Origin: Dehalococcoidia bacterium
GTDB taxonomy: Bacteria; Chloroflexota; Dehalococcoidia; Dehalococcoidales; UBA1222
NCBI GenBank assembly: GCA_003597995.1
Contig: QZJY01000026.1
Span: forward strand, 1-64,000
Length of the DNA stretch: 64,000 nt
Direction: 5' to 3'
Positions 1 through 8,068 of the stretch are shown here, piece after piece (positions within the stretch are counted from its first letter, which is position 1; each line of letters opens with the position of its first letter). The notes beneath the pieces were generated by a model. It did not search any database. It was not told the DNA's origin and saw only the letters and a program-made list of their open reading frames with translations. The translations under genes and the position numbers were made by a program.

Positions 1-1100
1 AAATCGCCAAAAAGGCCGGCATCACCTCCATACTGGGAGTGCCGGTTGCCTGTGGCGAGGAGACTTATGGGGCGATTCGCGTCTATTTCAAGGAGCCATA
101 TTCGGTAACCAACCAGGACACCAGCTTCGTCGTCACGCTGGCGCACCTGGCGGCGTTGGCACTATGCGGTGTCGAAGCGCGCTCGGGCAATGGAGCGGTC
201 CAAAAAGCGGCGGGGGAGCCGGCTGAAGCGTCCAAACAACGCAGCACCGTCCATTTCGCCCACGAAAGCGAAGCGGAGTTTGCTCACATACTGGATTTTT
301 ACGGCATTGACTGGATTTACGAGCCGCGCTCTTTCCCGCTGGAGAACAAAAGCGAACATGCCAGCGAGATGTTCACGCCGGATTTTTACATCCCCTCGCT
401 TGACCTGTACGTCGAGCTTACCACCATGAAGCAGAACCTGGTGACGGGCAAGAACCGCAAGCTACGCCAGCTTAAAGCGCTCTACCCCGAGATAAAAATC
501 AGCCTGTTATATAAAAACGATTACGACAGGCTGCTGGCCAAGTATGGGGCGGGGCCGCTGGCGCAGTCCAGGGCGCACGGCATCCGCCGGGTGCTTTTTT
601 CCGCTTCGGAAATCGATAAGAGGGTGAGGCAACTGGCGGAAAAAATGTCGGCTGATTACGCAGAACGCAGGCCCATCCTGGTGGGAGTCCAGCGCGGCTT
701 TCTGTGTTTCATGGCCGACCTGATGCGCCAGATAACGGTGCCGCTCGACCTGGATTTCATGGCCATCTCGCATTACAGCCAGGAGGAGGGCGTCAGGGTT
801 ACCAAGGACATCGACATGCAGGCCAAGGACCGCCACGTCATTTTAGTGGAAGACATCGTAGACACCGGCATCACGCTGAATTACATGCTCAAACACCTGC
901 GGGCCAAAGAACCGGCCAGTCTGGCGGTATGCGCGCTGCTGGACAGAAGGGCGCGGCGGCTGGTGGATGAAAAGCTCGATTATGTGGGGTTCGAGGTGCC
1001 GGACGAGTTCGTGGTGGGCTACGGCCTGGATTTCCACGAGGAGTACCGCAACCTGCCGTTCATCGCTGTTCCCGAGATAAAAGAGTTTCCTCAGAAATAA
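1..1100 (+). CDS. GAF / PD-(D/E)XK-like / phosphoribosyltransferase fusion, 5' truncated
   Basis: The reading frame is open from base 3, so the gene starts before the window; the GTG at 39 is internal. Three parts are visible. The first about 50 residues look like the end of a GAF-type sensor domain (GAIRVYF..., then a hydrophobic helix). The middle has a nuclease-fold signature, FTPDFYIPSLDLYVELT, resembling PD-(D/E)XK proteins but with T where the catalytic lysine is often found. The C-terminal about 160 residues are a hypoxanthine-phosphoribosyltransferase-type domain with the PRPP loop VEDIVDTGITL. The combination suggests a signalling or nucleotide-linked role rather than simple purine salvage, but the function is not known to me. 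Gene calls for the C-terminal domain are firm; the nuclease assignment is tentative. Confidence 0.75.
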   Translation, partial: IAKKAGITSILGVPVACGEETYGAIRVYFKEPYSVTNQDTSFVVTLAHLAALALCGVEARSGNGAVQKAAGEPAEASKQRSTVHFAHESEAEFAHILDFYGIDWIYEPRSFPLENKSEHASEMFTPDFYIPSLDLYVELTTMKQNLVTGKNRKLRQLKALYPEIKISLLYKNDYDRLLAKYGAGPLAQSRAHGIRRVLFSASEIDKRVRQLAEKMSADYAERRPILVGVQRGFLCFMADLMRQITVPLDLDFMAISHYSQEEGVRVTKDIDMQAKDRHVILVEDIVDTGITLNYMLKHLRAKEPASLAVCALLDRRARRLVDEKLDYVGFEVPDEFVVGYGLDFHEEYRNLPFIAVPEIKEFPQK

Positions 1101-1215
1101 GCCTCAACGGCAATACCTGTTTTTAGATTGGCAGCATTGCCACAGGCCTCAACTTGTCTCGACATCGATGGAATTAAGCCATTCCAGATTTTTTGCTGGC
1201 AACGCAGCCGGAAAT

Positions 1216-1244
1216 AAAAAAGAGAGGAGTAAACTCCTCTCTTT
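1216..1244 (-). terminator. Intrinsic terminator of the small RNA
   Basis: Minus-strand stem AGAGAGGAGT/ACTCCTCTCT (1221-1230 with 1233-1242) followed by a run of six U residues. The U tract is on the minus-strand side, which fixes the direction of the RNA gene. Confidence 0.8.
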
Positions 1245-1440
1245 CGGAACCCCTTAAAACGGGGCCCCAGGTAGCCTCTGCACCCGGAACAGTCCACTTA
1301 GCACTTTCCTTGGCGGCACCCCGCGGATTTCCGTTACGTCCATTTCGGTTGGGACCTAGTGCACGCTAGGTTGCCCTTTGGGGTTGACCACCAGGTGACT
1401 AGTCGGGTGGCTGTCGCCACTGCATTGGTTACCTGGGACG
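1216..1440 (-). ncRNA. Unassigned structured small RNA (about 225 nt)
   Basis: A compact transcription unit on the minus strand with no open reading frame. A consensus promoter lies just upstream and an intrinsic terminator ends it. The ends pair: 1427-1437 with 1266-1276 (10 of 11 positions). Inside are perfect hairpins at 1407-1420 (GTGGC/GCCAC stem) and 1355-1370 (CCTAG/CTAGG stem). I looked for signature sequences of SRP RNA, RNase P RNA and tmRNA and found none. A 6S-like regulator is possible from size and closing stem only. The family is unknown to me. Confidence 0.6.
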
Positions 1441-1445
1441 GGTTT

Positions 1446-1474
1446 ACTATCTCATACGCACCGCGAAGTGTCAA
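1446..1474 (-). promoter_or_regulatory. Sigma70-type promoter of the small RNA
   Basis: On the minus strand TTGACA (1469-1474), 17-nt spacer, GATAGT (1446-1451). The expected transcription start near 1439 falls at the first paired base of the RNA. Confidence 0.65.
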
Positions 1475-1735
1475 AGCGGCGAACTAGAATGAAAAGGTAT
1501 TTAAATCCACCCATCAAGGTCAAACATACCTGTTAACTCTCTGGAACTCTCTCGCTCTCTCGCTTTGGCTCTGGTCAGGCGTATTTGTTTGAAGCTTAGA
1601 GCTTGATTTTCATGCCCCAGACATCGGGGATAACCTGGATATAGGCACGACCAGATAAATGGATTAGAGGACTCTCGCCAGCCTTACAGCATCGGCTGCA
1701 ATTTGAGAGACCGACGGCTCGTAGTACCTAAAGAC
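1475..1735. other. Gene-free spacer between small RNA and yihY-like gene
   Basis: No coding sequence recognised. It contains a CT-rich imperfect repeat at about 1537-1572 (ctctctgg/ctctctcg units). Otherwise nothing seen. Confidence 0.4.
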
Positions 1736-2683
1736 CTATCTCTGGCACAGGTCCGGCGGGAATCTGGGACGCGGACCTAAACCCAGGCGCAGCCGGCTGT
1801 ATTCCGAGCTTATTTCTGCTCCCATGACAAGGATAAAGGCCACGTAGCGGGCAAATATCAGCAGGATGATGATGGAGCCGAACCAGCCATAGACTGTCTC
1901 TACGTGGGAAAATCGGCTGAAATAAACCACCATAATAATGCGCGCCACTTCAAATGCCGCACTCGAGAAAAGAGCTCCAGGCCACACATGAAGCCAGTAG
2001 GTTTTAGTACAGGGTATGGTTTTATAAACCAGTAAAAAGATCAAGAACACGAATGCGAACTCAAATATATTAAGTGCCAGACCTCCTGCTACTCCACCTC
2101 CGGCGCCGAAGGAAACGAGGACCGCAGTCGCTGTAATCGCCCCATAGAAAAACATGCAGGCGCCGACCGACATGGCGACTTCGCGCAACTTGCGGATGTG
2201 AAATGGATGGCGGACGTTGACCCCCCAGGCGCGATTGACCCCCAGGCTGATAGCTCTGAACATGGCACCGGCCGACAAAAATAGCGCTACCAAACTGAAA
2301 ATGCCCAGCGGCCCGCGTACCTGAATAATGCTCGTAATGTTGAGCCTTAATATGTCCTCGGCGGCCGGCAGATTCATTTCTATGAAACTGAATATCTGGT
2401 CCTGCACTGTAGCAGAGGGTAGGAAGAAACCCAACAGGGAAATAACCACCAGCAGCAGGGGGAACAGAGAAAGAATGGCATCATAGGCTATGGCTCCCAC
2501 CACCTCGGAGGCGCCGTCGTTGCCCATGCCCTCGATAACCTCGTTAAGGAAACCGAAAAAAGGTATCCTGATAAGCCTGGCACGAGCCTGTTCGGCCTTA
2601 ATGCCCGGAATCCTGGAGAGGGTTACCATCCGGTCTCTCCATCGCCCAGGAGGCTTATTGAGATTCTCTCGGTTATCTTTCAT
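1736..2683 (-). CDS. YihY/UPF0761 family integral membrane protein
   Basis: A 315-residue polytopic membrane protein of the family once misnamed ribonuclease BN. Around six hydrophobic segments are visible (for example LFPLLLVVISLLGFFLPS and GPLGIFSLVALFLSAGAMF), and the family-typical motif SAAFEVARIIMVVYF near residue 240 is present. The N-terminal 40 residues are basic and cytoplasmic by appearance. The ATG at 2683 has no strong ribosome-binding site. Members may act in export or cell-envelope processes, but the biochemical role is not settled. The gene stands alone, with the small RNA gene downstream on the same strand. Family call is secure; function is not. Confidence 0.85.
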   Translation of the reverse strand: MKDNRENLNKPPGRWRDRMVTLSRIPGIKAEQARARLIRIPFFGFLNEVIEGMGNDGASEVVGAIAYDAILSLFPLLLVVISLLGFFLPSATVQDQIFSFIEMNLPAAEDILRLNITSIIQVRGPLGIFSLVALFLSAGAMFRAISLGVNRAWGVNVRHPFHIRKLREVAMSVGACMFFYGAITATAVLVSFGAGGGVAGGLALNIFEFAFVFLIFLLVYKTIPCTKTYWLHVWPGALFSSAAFEVARIIMVVYFSRFSHVETVYGWFGSIIILLIFARYVAFILVMGAEISSEYSRLRLGLGPRPRFPPDLCQR

Positions 2684-3001
2684 TTGCGTGCTCTGGCATT
2701 CTTCACCTGAGGCTGACTTTCATATCTGGATTATTAGTCATTTCCGGCTTGTTTTACTTCAATTTTCAGCGTAAGGAGAGGAATTTGATGATAGAGTAAT
2801 GACTGTGCCTATGTCAAATGCCGGCACTATGGATGTCGATTAAGAAATCATAAAATCGCTGCTGAAATAGTTACAAAGTTATGACTTTTAACATTTTTCA
2901 ACCGTAACGGCAATTACGGGTTGCATTGAAAGCCGGAGGCGCGCTAGACTGAAACCTACTGGAATCCCGCATGAAATTCACCTATCCTGAACAGACTGCC
3001 T
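2684..3001. other. Divergent intergenic spacer
   Basis: 318 bp between two divergent genes. No coding sequence found. It is AT-rich in the middle. A weak promoter-like pair TTGCAT/TAGACT lies at about 2921-2950 facing the deacetylase gene; I do not rely on it. Confidence 0.3.
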
Positions 3002-3859
3002 ATGAATAAACGAAGGACACTTCTATTCGTGGGGGCGCACCCGGACGACGAAACCTTCGGCATAGGAGGCACGCTGGCACAGTATGCCGCAGTCGGCGTC
3101 AGAGTCTACTATGCCTGCGCCACGCGCGGCGAAGTCGGCACGGCCGACGCCGAGTCCATGAAAGGCTTCAACTCGGTGGGCGACATGCGCTGGGCCGAGC
3201 TTGAGTGCGCCGCACGGGTACTGGGACTGGCGGGGGTCGTACACCTGGGTTACCGCGATTCCGGTATGGCAGGCTCGCCTGACAATCGCCACCCCGAGTC
3301 CCTGGCCATGGCACCGCTGGAGCAGGCGGCAGGAAGAGTCGTCAGGGCAATCAGGGAGTTCAAACCGGAAGTGGTCATCACGCACGACCCGCTCGGCGGC
3401 TACCGCCATCCCGACCATATCGCTGCTCACAGGGCTACCGTTGCCGCCTTCGAGGCAGCCGGTGACAGCAGCAAATATGTGAACGCCGGAGCGGTTTTCG
3501 CGCCACAGAAACTCTATTTCAACGTTTTCCCGCGCGGATGGCTGAAGCTAGCCGTAAAACTGCTGCCGCTCCTGGGACAGAATCCCCGTAGGTTCGGGCG
3601 CAACCATGACATCGACATCGCCAGCCTGGCGCAGACGGAGTTTCCCGTCCACGCGCGTGTGCGTCTTGACAAGCGTTCCGTGGCTATCCGCGCCGAGGCT
3701 ACCGCCTGCTATAAAAGTCAGATGGGCGGAGGCCCGCCGCGCCGGGGTCTTTTCCGTCTTATCAACACATTCTCCATCCAGCAGGACTCTTACATGCGCG
3801 CCTGCCCTGAGGTAAAGGGATATCTGCGCGAGAATGACCTTTTCGCGGGCGTCATCTAG
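3002..3859 (+). CDS. PIG-L/LmbE family deacetylase
   Basis: Zinc-dependent amide hydrolase of the PIG-L (LmbE) family, 285 residues, a normal length. The first metal motif is AHPDDE at residues 12-17 (His13, Asp16) and the second is HPDH at 136-139, which together form the usual metal site. Family members remove acetyl groups from N-acetylglucosamine conjugates, for instance in bacillithiol or mycothiol synthesis, or from glycolipids; the substrate cannot be read from the sequence and no thiol-biosynthesis partner is adjacent. No signal peptide is present, so a cytoplasmic enzyme is expected. The gene appears monocistronic. Confidence 0.88.
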   Translation: MNKRRTLLFVGAHPDDETFGIGGTLAQYAAVGVRVYYACATRGEVGTADAESMKGFNSVGDMRWAELECAARVLGLAGVVHLGYRDSGMAGSPDNRHPESLAMAPLEQAAGRVVRAIREFKPEVVITHDPLGGYRHPDHIAAHRATVAAFEAAGDSSKYVNAGAVFAPQKLYFNVFPRGWLKLAVKLLPLLGQNPRRFGRNHDIDIASLAQTEFPVHARVRLDKRSVAIRAEATACYKSQMGGGPPRRGLFRLINTFSIQQDSYMRACPEVKGYLRENDLFAGVI

Positions 3860-3998
3860 CCATTCGCTTTTTTTCTTCTGCGGCGACGAGATACTGCTGG
3901 CGCAGTTCAAATTTCAAACAGCATCACGGGCATACACGAGATAAACATAGGAGCGGAACTATCGTATTTTCATTCCGAGACAGTAGAGTGCTCAGGCA

Positions 3999-4649
3999 TC
4001 AGAGGAGATTAACGGACATTACAAAGAAGATGTTAATGAAAAGGTGGATGATAAAAGCCGGCCAGACGGACTTCCCTCGATACGCGATATACCCGAACAA
4101 TATGCCGGTTAATATCGTGCTCACCGTTTCCAGTTCCGGCTTGCCCAGGTGCACCAGGACAAAGGGAATCATCTGAATGAAAATGCTCCCCTCTTTCAGT
4201 TTTTCTTTCAGACCGAACAAGAGAAACCCGCGGAAGAAAAATTCTGACGCAAACAGGCTGGCGCAGTTTACCAGAGAGTAATTGATGAGACTGAAGTGCT
4301 CTATGCTGTAGTACTTTTGAAAAGCGGGGGTGAATGAAGTGGCAAACAGTATCGGTGCTGCTATCAGACACACTATGGCGGCATAATAGCCCCAAACTTT
4401 AAAGTCCCCCCGTTTCAACCCAAAATCCAAAGGATTTCTGCGTAAACAAACCACAATGGTCAGGACGGGTAAAACAGCATAGTATAGAAGGGCGCTGAAC
4501 CATTCGTTCCATATGGGATGATACCTGTTGAGAGACAGGAAGAGCGTGGCGGAACTGATGACAATGGCCTCATCCTTGTTCCTTTTTAAGAAAAGGTAGA
4601 TGCCGTTAAGCTCAGTTTGGATAAATTGTGTCAATAAGACTCCGTTCAA
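3999..4649 (-). CDS. CPBP family intramembrane metalloprotease-like protein
   Basis: A 216-residue membrane protein with about five to six hydrophobic segments. Motifs of the CPBP (CAAX protease and bacteriocin-processing) family are visible: SEFFFRGFLLFGL (motif 1; one glutamate rather than the EE pair), FVLVHLGKPE (motif 2 histidine) and FIIHLFINI near the C-terminus (last motif, HxxxN). Members are Rce1-like glutamate intramembrane proteases or protease-derived accessory proteins. With the weakened motif 1, activity is uncertain. It is an isolated gene, convergent with the deacetylase. Confidence 0.75.
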   Translation of the reverse strand: MNGVLLTQFIQTELNGIYLFLKRNKDEAIVISSATLFLSLNRYHPIWNEWFSALLYYAVLPVLTIVVCLRRNPLDFGLKRGDFKVWGYYAAIVCLIAAPILFATSFTPAFQKYYSIEHFSLINYSLVNCASLFASEFFFRGFLLFGLKEKLKEGSIFIQMIPFVLVHLGKPELETVSTILTGILFGYIAYRGKSVWPAFIIHLFINIFFVMSVNLL

Positions 4650-5005
4650 ATAGAAAGGCTCAGCGCTTTGACCAAATTAGCATCAGTTTATATCATCATT
4701 AGCTTGCTCGGCAATTATCCTTCCCTTTTGGGGAGCAGTATAGGTTCTCACACTTCCTGTGTCTTTGACGGACTGAGACACATCTGCTATAGTCCTCGTT
4801 TCTAATTATGGACGTTGGCAGGAACAAGTGATAAGATTTAAATAGTAACATATGCTGATGGCCATTCAATGCCCAATGTATGTTCACTATTACGGTTGTC
4901 CGTCATCAAGAGCCTCTCGCTGTCAAGGAGCGATAGGTAGCCCAAGCAGGCCACTACGGCCTGGGAGACGCCAATTGGATAAAGCACAAAGGGCTCACTC
5001 CAAAT
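4650..5005. other. Gene-free spacer
   Basis: 356 bp upstream of the response regulator. Only short unsupported frames are present and no promoter of quality or repeat was recognised. Confidence 0.35.
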
Positions 5006-5668
5006 TTGGGAAATAAAATAAGAATACTTCTGGCTGATGACCACGCCGTTTTGCGCGCCGGGTTGAAGCTCCTGCTAAATTCCGAACCCGATATGGAAGT
5101 AATCGGCGAAGCGGCTGATGGACGGGAAACAGTGCAAGCAAGTCGTCAAACTAATCCGGATATAGTTCTCATGGATATCAATATGCCGGGGTTAAACGGC
5201 ATAGAGGCTACCCGCGAAATATGCAGATCGAACCCGGAGATAAAAATCGTGGCACTAACGATGTATGAAGACTATGGGTACGTTGATCAGATGCTTCAAG
5301 CCGGGGCTATAAGTTATGTATCCAAGAAATCTGCGGACAAAGAACTGATCAATGCCATCCGATCTACCTACCGTGGAGAGCAGGTTATTTATTCCTCGAA
5401 GACCTCCGGTGTTGTGGTGGAACATCATAGTAAAAAGGATGCTATCAGTTTGGAACATCAGGATGTTAAACTCAACCAAAGGGAAATAGAATTGCTCAAG
5501 CTTATAGCGATGGGTTTTACTAATCAGGCAATTGCCGATAAAATACATTTAAGTCTCAAGACCATAGAGGATAACAAGGCTTGCCTCAAAGAGAAGCTGG
5601 GGCTTAGCTCCCGTTCGGAATTAGTTCGCTATGCCATACAAAAGGGTTTAATGGAAAACGCACCCTGA
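5006..5668 (+). CDS. NarL/FixJ-type response regulator
   Basis: Two-domain transcription factor of 220 residues. Residues 5-120 are a receiver domain with the acidic pair Asp11-Asp12, phospho-acceptor Asp57 (VLMDINMPG), switch threonine in VALTMYED and the conserved lysine in SKKSADKEL. Residues about 155-215 are a LuxR/GerE helix-turn-helix (LNQREIELLKLIAMGFTNQA...IEDN). The start is a TTG at 5006; an in-frame stop at 4934 and the absence of another start codon limit the choice, and the ribosome-binding site is poor. No sensor kinase is nearby, so it is an orphan here. Its position 185 bp before a ttrBCA-like operon suggests it activates that operon, as TtrR does in Salmonella; that is inference. 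Confidence 0.85.
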   Translation: MGNKIRILLADDHAVLRAGLKLLLNSEPDMEVIGEAADGRETVQASRQTNPDIVLMDINMPGLNGIEATREICRSNPEIKIVALTMYEDYGYVDQMLQAGAISYVSKKSADKELINAIRSTYRGEQVIYSSKTSGVVVEHHSKKDAISLEHQDVKLNQREIELLKLIAMGFTNQAIADKIHLSLKTIEDNKACLKEKLGLSSRSELVRYAIQKGLMENAP

Positions 5669-5696
5669 AACTTACCTCAAAACAAGTAGTTTAACG

Positions 5697-5722
5697 AGAG
5701 ATACCTGAAATCAGTATTCTCT
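5697..5722. promoter_or_regulatory. Imperfect palindrome, possible regulator site
   Basis: AGAGATAC (5697-5704), 9-nt gap, GTATTCTCT (5714-5722): an inverted repeat with one indel, about 100 bp before the -10 element of the Fe-S subunit gene. It could be the binding site of the adjacent response regulator, or the end of its transcript. Confidence 0.3.
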
Positions 5723-5791
5723 TTATTTACGCCGCATAATTATTTACTATCCCCAAATTCAATAGTTTTACTGCAGAAACAGGGTTTTCCC

Positions 5792-5823
5792 TTACATCAA
5801 TCTTCATAACATTCTGCTATAAT
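5792..5823 (+). promoter_or_regulatory. Probable promoter of the ttrB-like gene
   Basis: A perfect TATAAT at 5818-5823 with no good -35 box (TTACAT at 5792 would be 20 nt away). A strong -10 with a weak -35 fits an activator-dependent promoter. The gene starts 30 nt downstream behind a GAGGAGGG ribosome-binding site. Confidence 0.4.
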
Positions 5824-5853
5824 TGCTGAATTATTTGCGAGGAGGGTTAGTGT

Positions 5854-6747
5854 ATGCCCAAAGAGGTTAACCGTCGTGATTTCATCAAGTTAGCCGCTGT
5901 CGCTGCCTCGGTGGTTACGGTAGGTCAGGTACTACCGCTACAACCGAAACAGGCAATGGCAGCTAGCAGCGCTCCGAATCCGGCAGTGACGTTACCGGTC
6001 GGTGCTGTCTCGGATACATCGGATGTCCTGCTACGTATGCAGCAGGAACTGATACAAGCGCTCAAAAAACCTGTGGAACAGCGTCATTGGCGCATGGTGC
6101 TTGACCTGAACAAGTGTGTTGGATGTTCTGCTTGTACTATAGCCTGCGTCTCCGAGAACAAATTGCCTCCCGGAGTTGTCTATCGCCCGGTGTTAGATGA
6201 AGAAATCGGAACTTACCCCAATGTTACTCGCCGCTTTACCCCGCGTCCTTGTTTTCAGTGCGACCATCCTCCCTGTGTACCCGTATGCCCTGTTAATGCC
6301 ACCTGGAAACAGGCCGATGGCGTTGTTGTTGTTGACTATAACCTCTGCATTGGTTGCCGCTATTGTCTCGTTGCCTGTCCATATCACGCACGAACCTCTG
6401 ATTTCGGGGCAAACTATTGTCAAAATACTGCCGAGGCAGCCGGAATCATTGTAGGCCAGCAAAAGGCTGATGATTACGAAAAGATGCCAAATTTTGAGTA
6501 TGGCAAAAAATGGCCTAGAAAGAAATATACATCCCCAATTGGAAACGCGCGCAAGTGCCATTTCTGCTTGCACCGAGTGGCAAATGGGATGCTGCCTGCC
6601 TGTGTCACCACGTGCATTGGTCGTGCCACCTATTTCGGTGACACAAACGACCCAGACAGCTTAGTTTCTGAACTTGTTTCCCGCCCGGATGCTATCAGGT
6701 TAAAAGAAGAACTGGGGACCGAACCCAGTGTCTATTATTTGGTCTAA
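5854..6747 (+). CDS. Tat-exported four-cluster ferredoxin subunit (TtrB/PsrB-like)
   Basis: Electron-transfer subunit of a membrane-bound molybdopterin oxidoreductase. The N-terminus carries a twin-arginine signal ([13 protein letters not shown], residues 6-18) ending near AMA at 34-36. Sixteen cysteines in four groups should bind four [4Fe-4S] clusters: C88/C91/C94/C98, C133/C136/C141/C145, C165/C168/C171/C175 and C235/C238/C250/C254. Its length (297 aa) matches TtrB/PsrB/DmsB-type proteins. It would pass electrons from the NrfD-like anchor to the catalytic subunit outside the cell. Gene order B-C-A is that of Salmonella ttrBCA (tetrathionate reductase), but the true substrate (tetrathionate, thiosulfate, polysulfide, arsenate or another oxyanion) cannot be decided here. 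The start is set by the strong ribosome-binding site GAGGAGGG. Confidence 0.9.
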   Translation: MPKEVNRRDFIKLAAVAASVVTVGQVLPLQPKQAMAASSAPNPAVTLPVGAVSDTSDVLLRMQQELIQALKKPVEQRHWRMVLDLNKCVGCSACTIACVSENKLPPGVVYRPVLDEEIGTYPNVTRRFTPRPCFQCDHPPCVPVCPVNATWKQADGVVVVDYNLCIGCRYCLVACPYHARTSDFGANYCQNTAEAAGIIVGQQKADDYEKMPNFEYGKKWPRKKYTSPIGNARKCHFCLHRVANGMLPACVTTCIGRATYFGDTNDPDSLVSELVSRPDAIRLKEELGTEPSVYYLV

Positions 6748-6759
6748 GTGAGGACAGAT

Positions 6760-7965
6760 ATGAACTACGAAAAGGTGCGAAAACTGCTTTGGGTCATACT
6801 TGGAGTAACTCTGATTATCGGCCTGATCTCGTTTGTCTTCAGGGTTATGGGTGGGCTTGCTACTACTGACCTGGGAAGTTATGTTCCCTGGGGGCTATTC
6901 ATAGCTGGCGACATATACTTTATTAGTATGTCGGCGGGGGCTTTCCTTATATCATCACTGGTCTACGTCTTCGGTGTAAAAACCTTGGAACCTGTTGGCC
7001 CGTTAGCGTTGTTTACCGCGTTAATCTGCCTTCTTGCATCCATGTTGCACGTTATTTTCGATTTAGGTCGTATTGAACGCTTCTGGTATATGATAGCTAG
7101 CCCTAATCTTGGTTCCCTGCTGAACTATATAGTATGGGCATATATGGTCTATTCCCTTCTAATGATTGCCGAACTATTCTTAGCCATAAGGGGTCGCTTG
7201 TGGGTAAAGGCAAAACGAGTTTATACCCCCGATATGGAGGCTAAAGACAAACGCATTGTAAAAATTCTTGCTATCTTGGGCATACCTTTGGCTATTTCTT
7301 TCCACGGCGGTGTTGGTGCCATGTTTGGTGTGCTTATAGCACGTCCCTATTGGCATGGTGGAGTGTATCCCATTCTTTTCCTTATCGCCGCCTTAGCTGC
7401 CGGTGGTGCGTTTATGACTTTCATAATTGCTTTTTTTAATTCCAAAAAAGGGGAGAGTTCTAATCTCCTACGTTTTATAGCCCGTCTTAGCTTGGGGATA
7501 CTCATTTTCGAGAATCTCTATCTTCTCGCGGAGTATTTCCTGGTGCTTTACCAGGGAGCCCCACATGATGTACAAGCTGTCATGTGGGTTTTCACCGGAC
7601 CTTATTCATGGGCTTTTTGGTCAATCCAACTTATATTGGGGACTCTGGTACCGATTATCATCTTGTCCCATCCTCGCTTAATTCGTAAGACAACCTGGGT
7701 GGGTATGGCCGGACTACTAATAGTCATTGGTTTCTTCGTAACGCGCTTAAACATAATTCTACCGGCTTTAGCCACATCCACATCCGAGAATGAAGCGTTT
7801 CTAAGTGCCTTTGATGGTGTAAGGTTGACCCTCAGCTACATTCCCACATTAACAGAATGGGGAGTTGTCATTGGCGCTATTAGTCTCGCCGCTATACTTT
7901 TCCTTATTGGTTATGAACGGTTGCCTCTAATTGATAAAACCCATACCGAAGTGGCTGACCGATGA
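6760..7965 (+). CDS. NrfD/PsrC/TtrC-like polytopic membrane anchor
   Basis: Quinone-reactive membrane subunit of the oxidoreductase, about 400 residues with roughly nine to ten transmembrane helices. It matches the NrfD superfamily in length and in the early segment LGSYVPWGLFIAGDIYFI followed by small-residue-rich helices. I place the start at the ATG at 6760, behind GAGGACAG, rather than the GTG at 6748 that directly follows the stop codon of the previous gene. It lacks haem-binding features, as expected for this family. In the complex it would oxidise menaquinol and feed the ferredoxin subunit. Confidence 0.88.
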   Translation: MNYEKVRKLLWVILGVTLIIGLISFVFRVMGGLATTDLGSYVPWGLFIAGDIYFISMSAGAFLISSLVYVFGVKTLEPVGPLALFTALICLLASMLHVIFDLGRIERFWYMIASPNLGSLLNYIVWAYMVYSLLMIAELFLAIRGRLWVKAKRVYTPDMEAKDKRIVKILAILGIPLAISFHGGVGAMFGVLIARPYWHGGVYPILFLIAALAAGGAFMTFIIAFFNSKKGESSNLLRFIARLSLGILIFENLYLLAEYFLVLYQGAPHDVQAVMWVFTGPYSWAFWSIQLILGTLVPIIILSHPRLIRKTTWVGMAGLLIVIGFFVTRLNIILPALATSTSENEAFLSAFDGVRLTLSYIPTLTEWGVVIGAISLAAILFLIGYERLPLIDKTHTEVADR

Positions 7966-8068
7966 GTGTGTGGTTTTTATGCGAAACGCATAATGCTTGT
8001 CTAATATGGAGCTGGTAAAGCGGAAGCTGTTTGTACAGAAACTAAATAAGGAGAGAAGCAGAGAGAAA

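Noticed and set aside
1216-1440. Identification of the RNA as SRP RNA, RNase P RNA or tmRNA
   Set aside because: The SRP GGAA-loop helix, RNase P GAGGAAAGTCC-type core and tmRNA T-arm/CCA end are all absent.
4699-5044. Two short minus-strand ORFs before the response regulator
   Set aside because: No ribosome-binding site, no motif, and one overlaps the regulator start.
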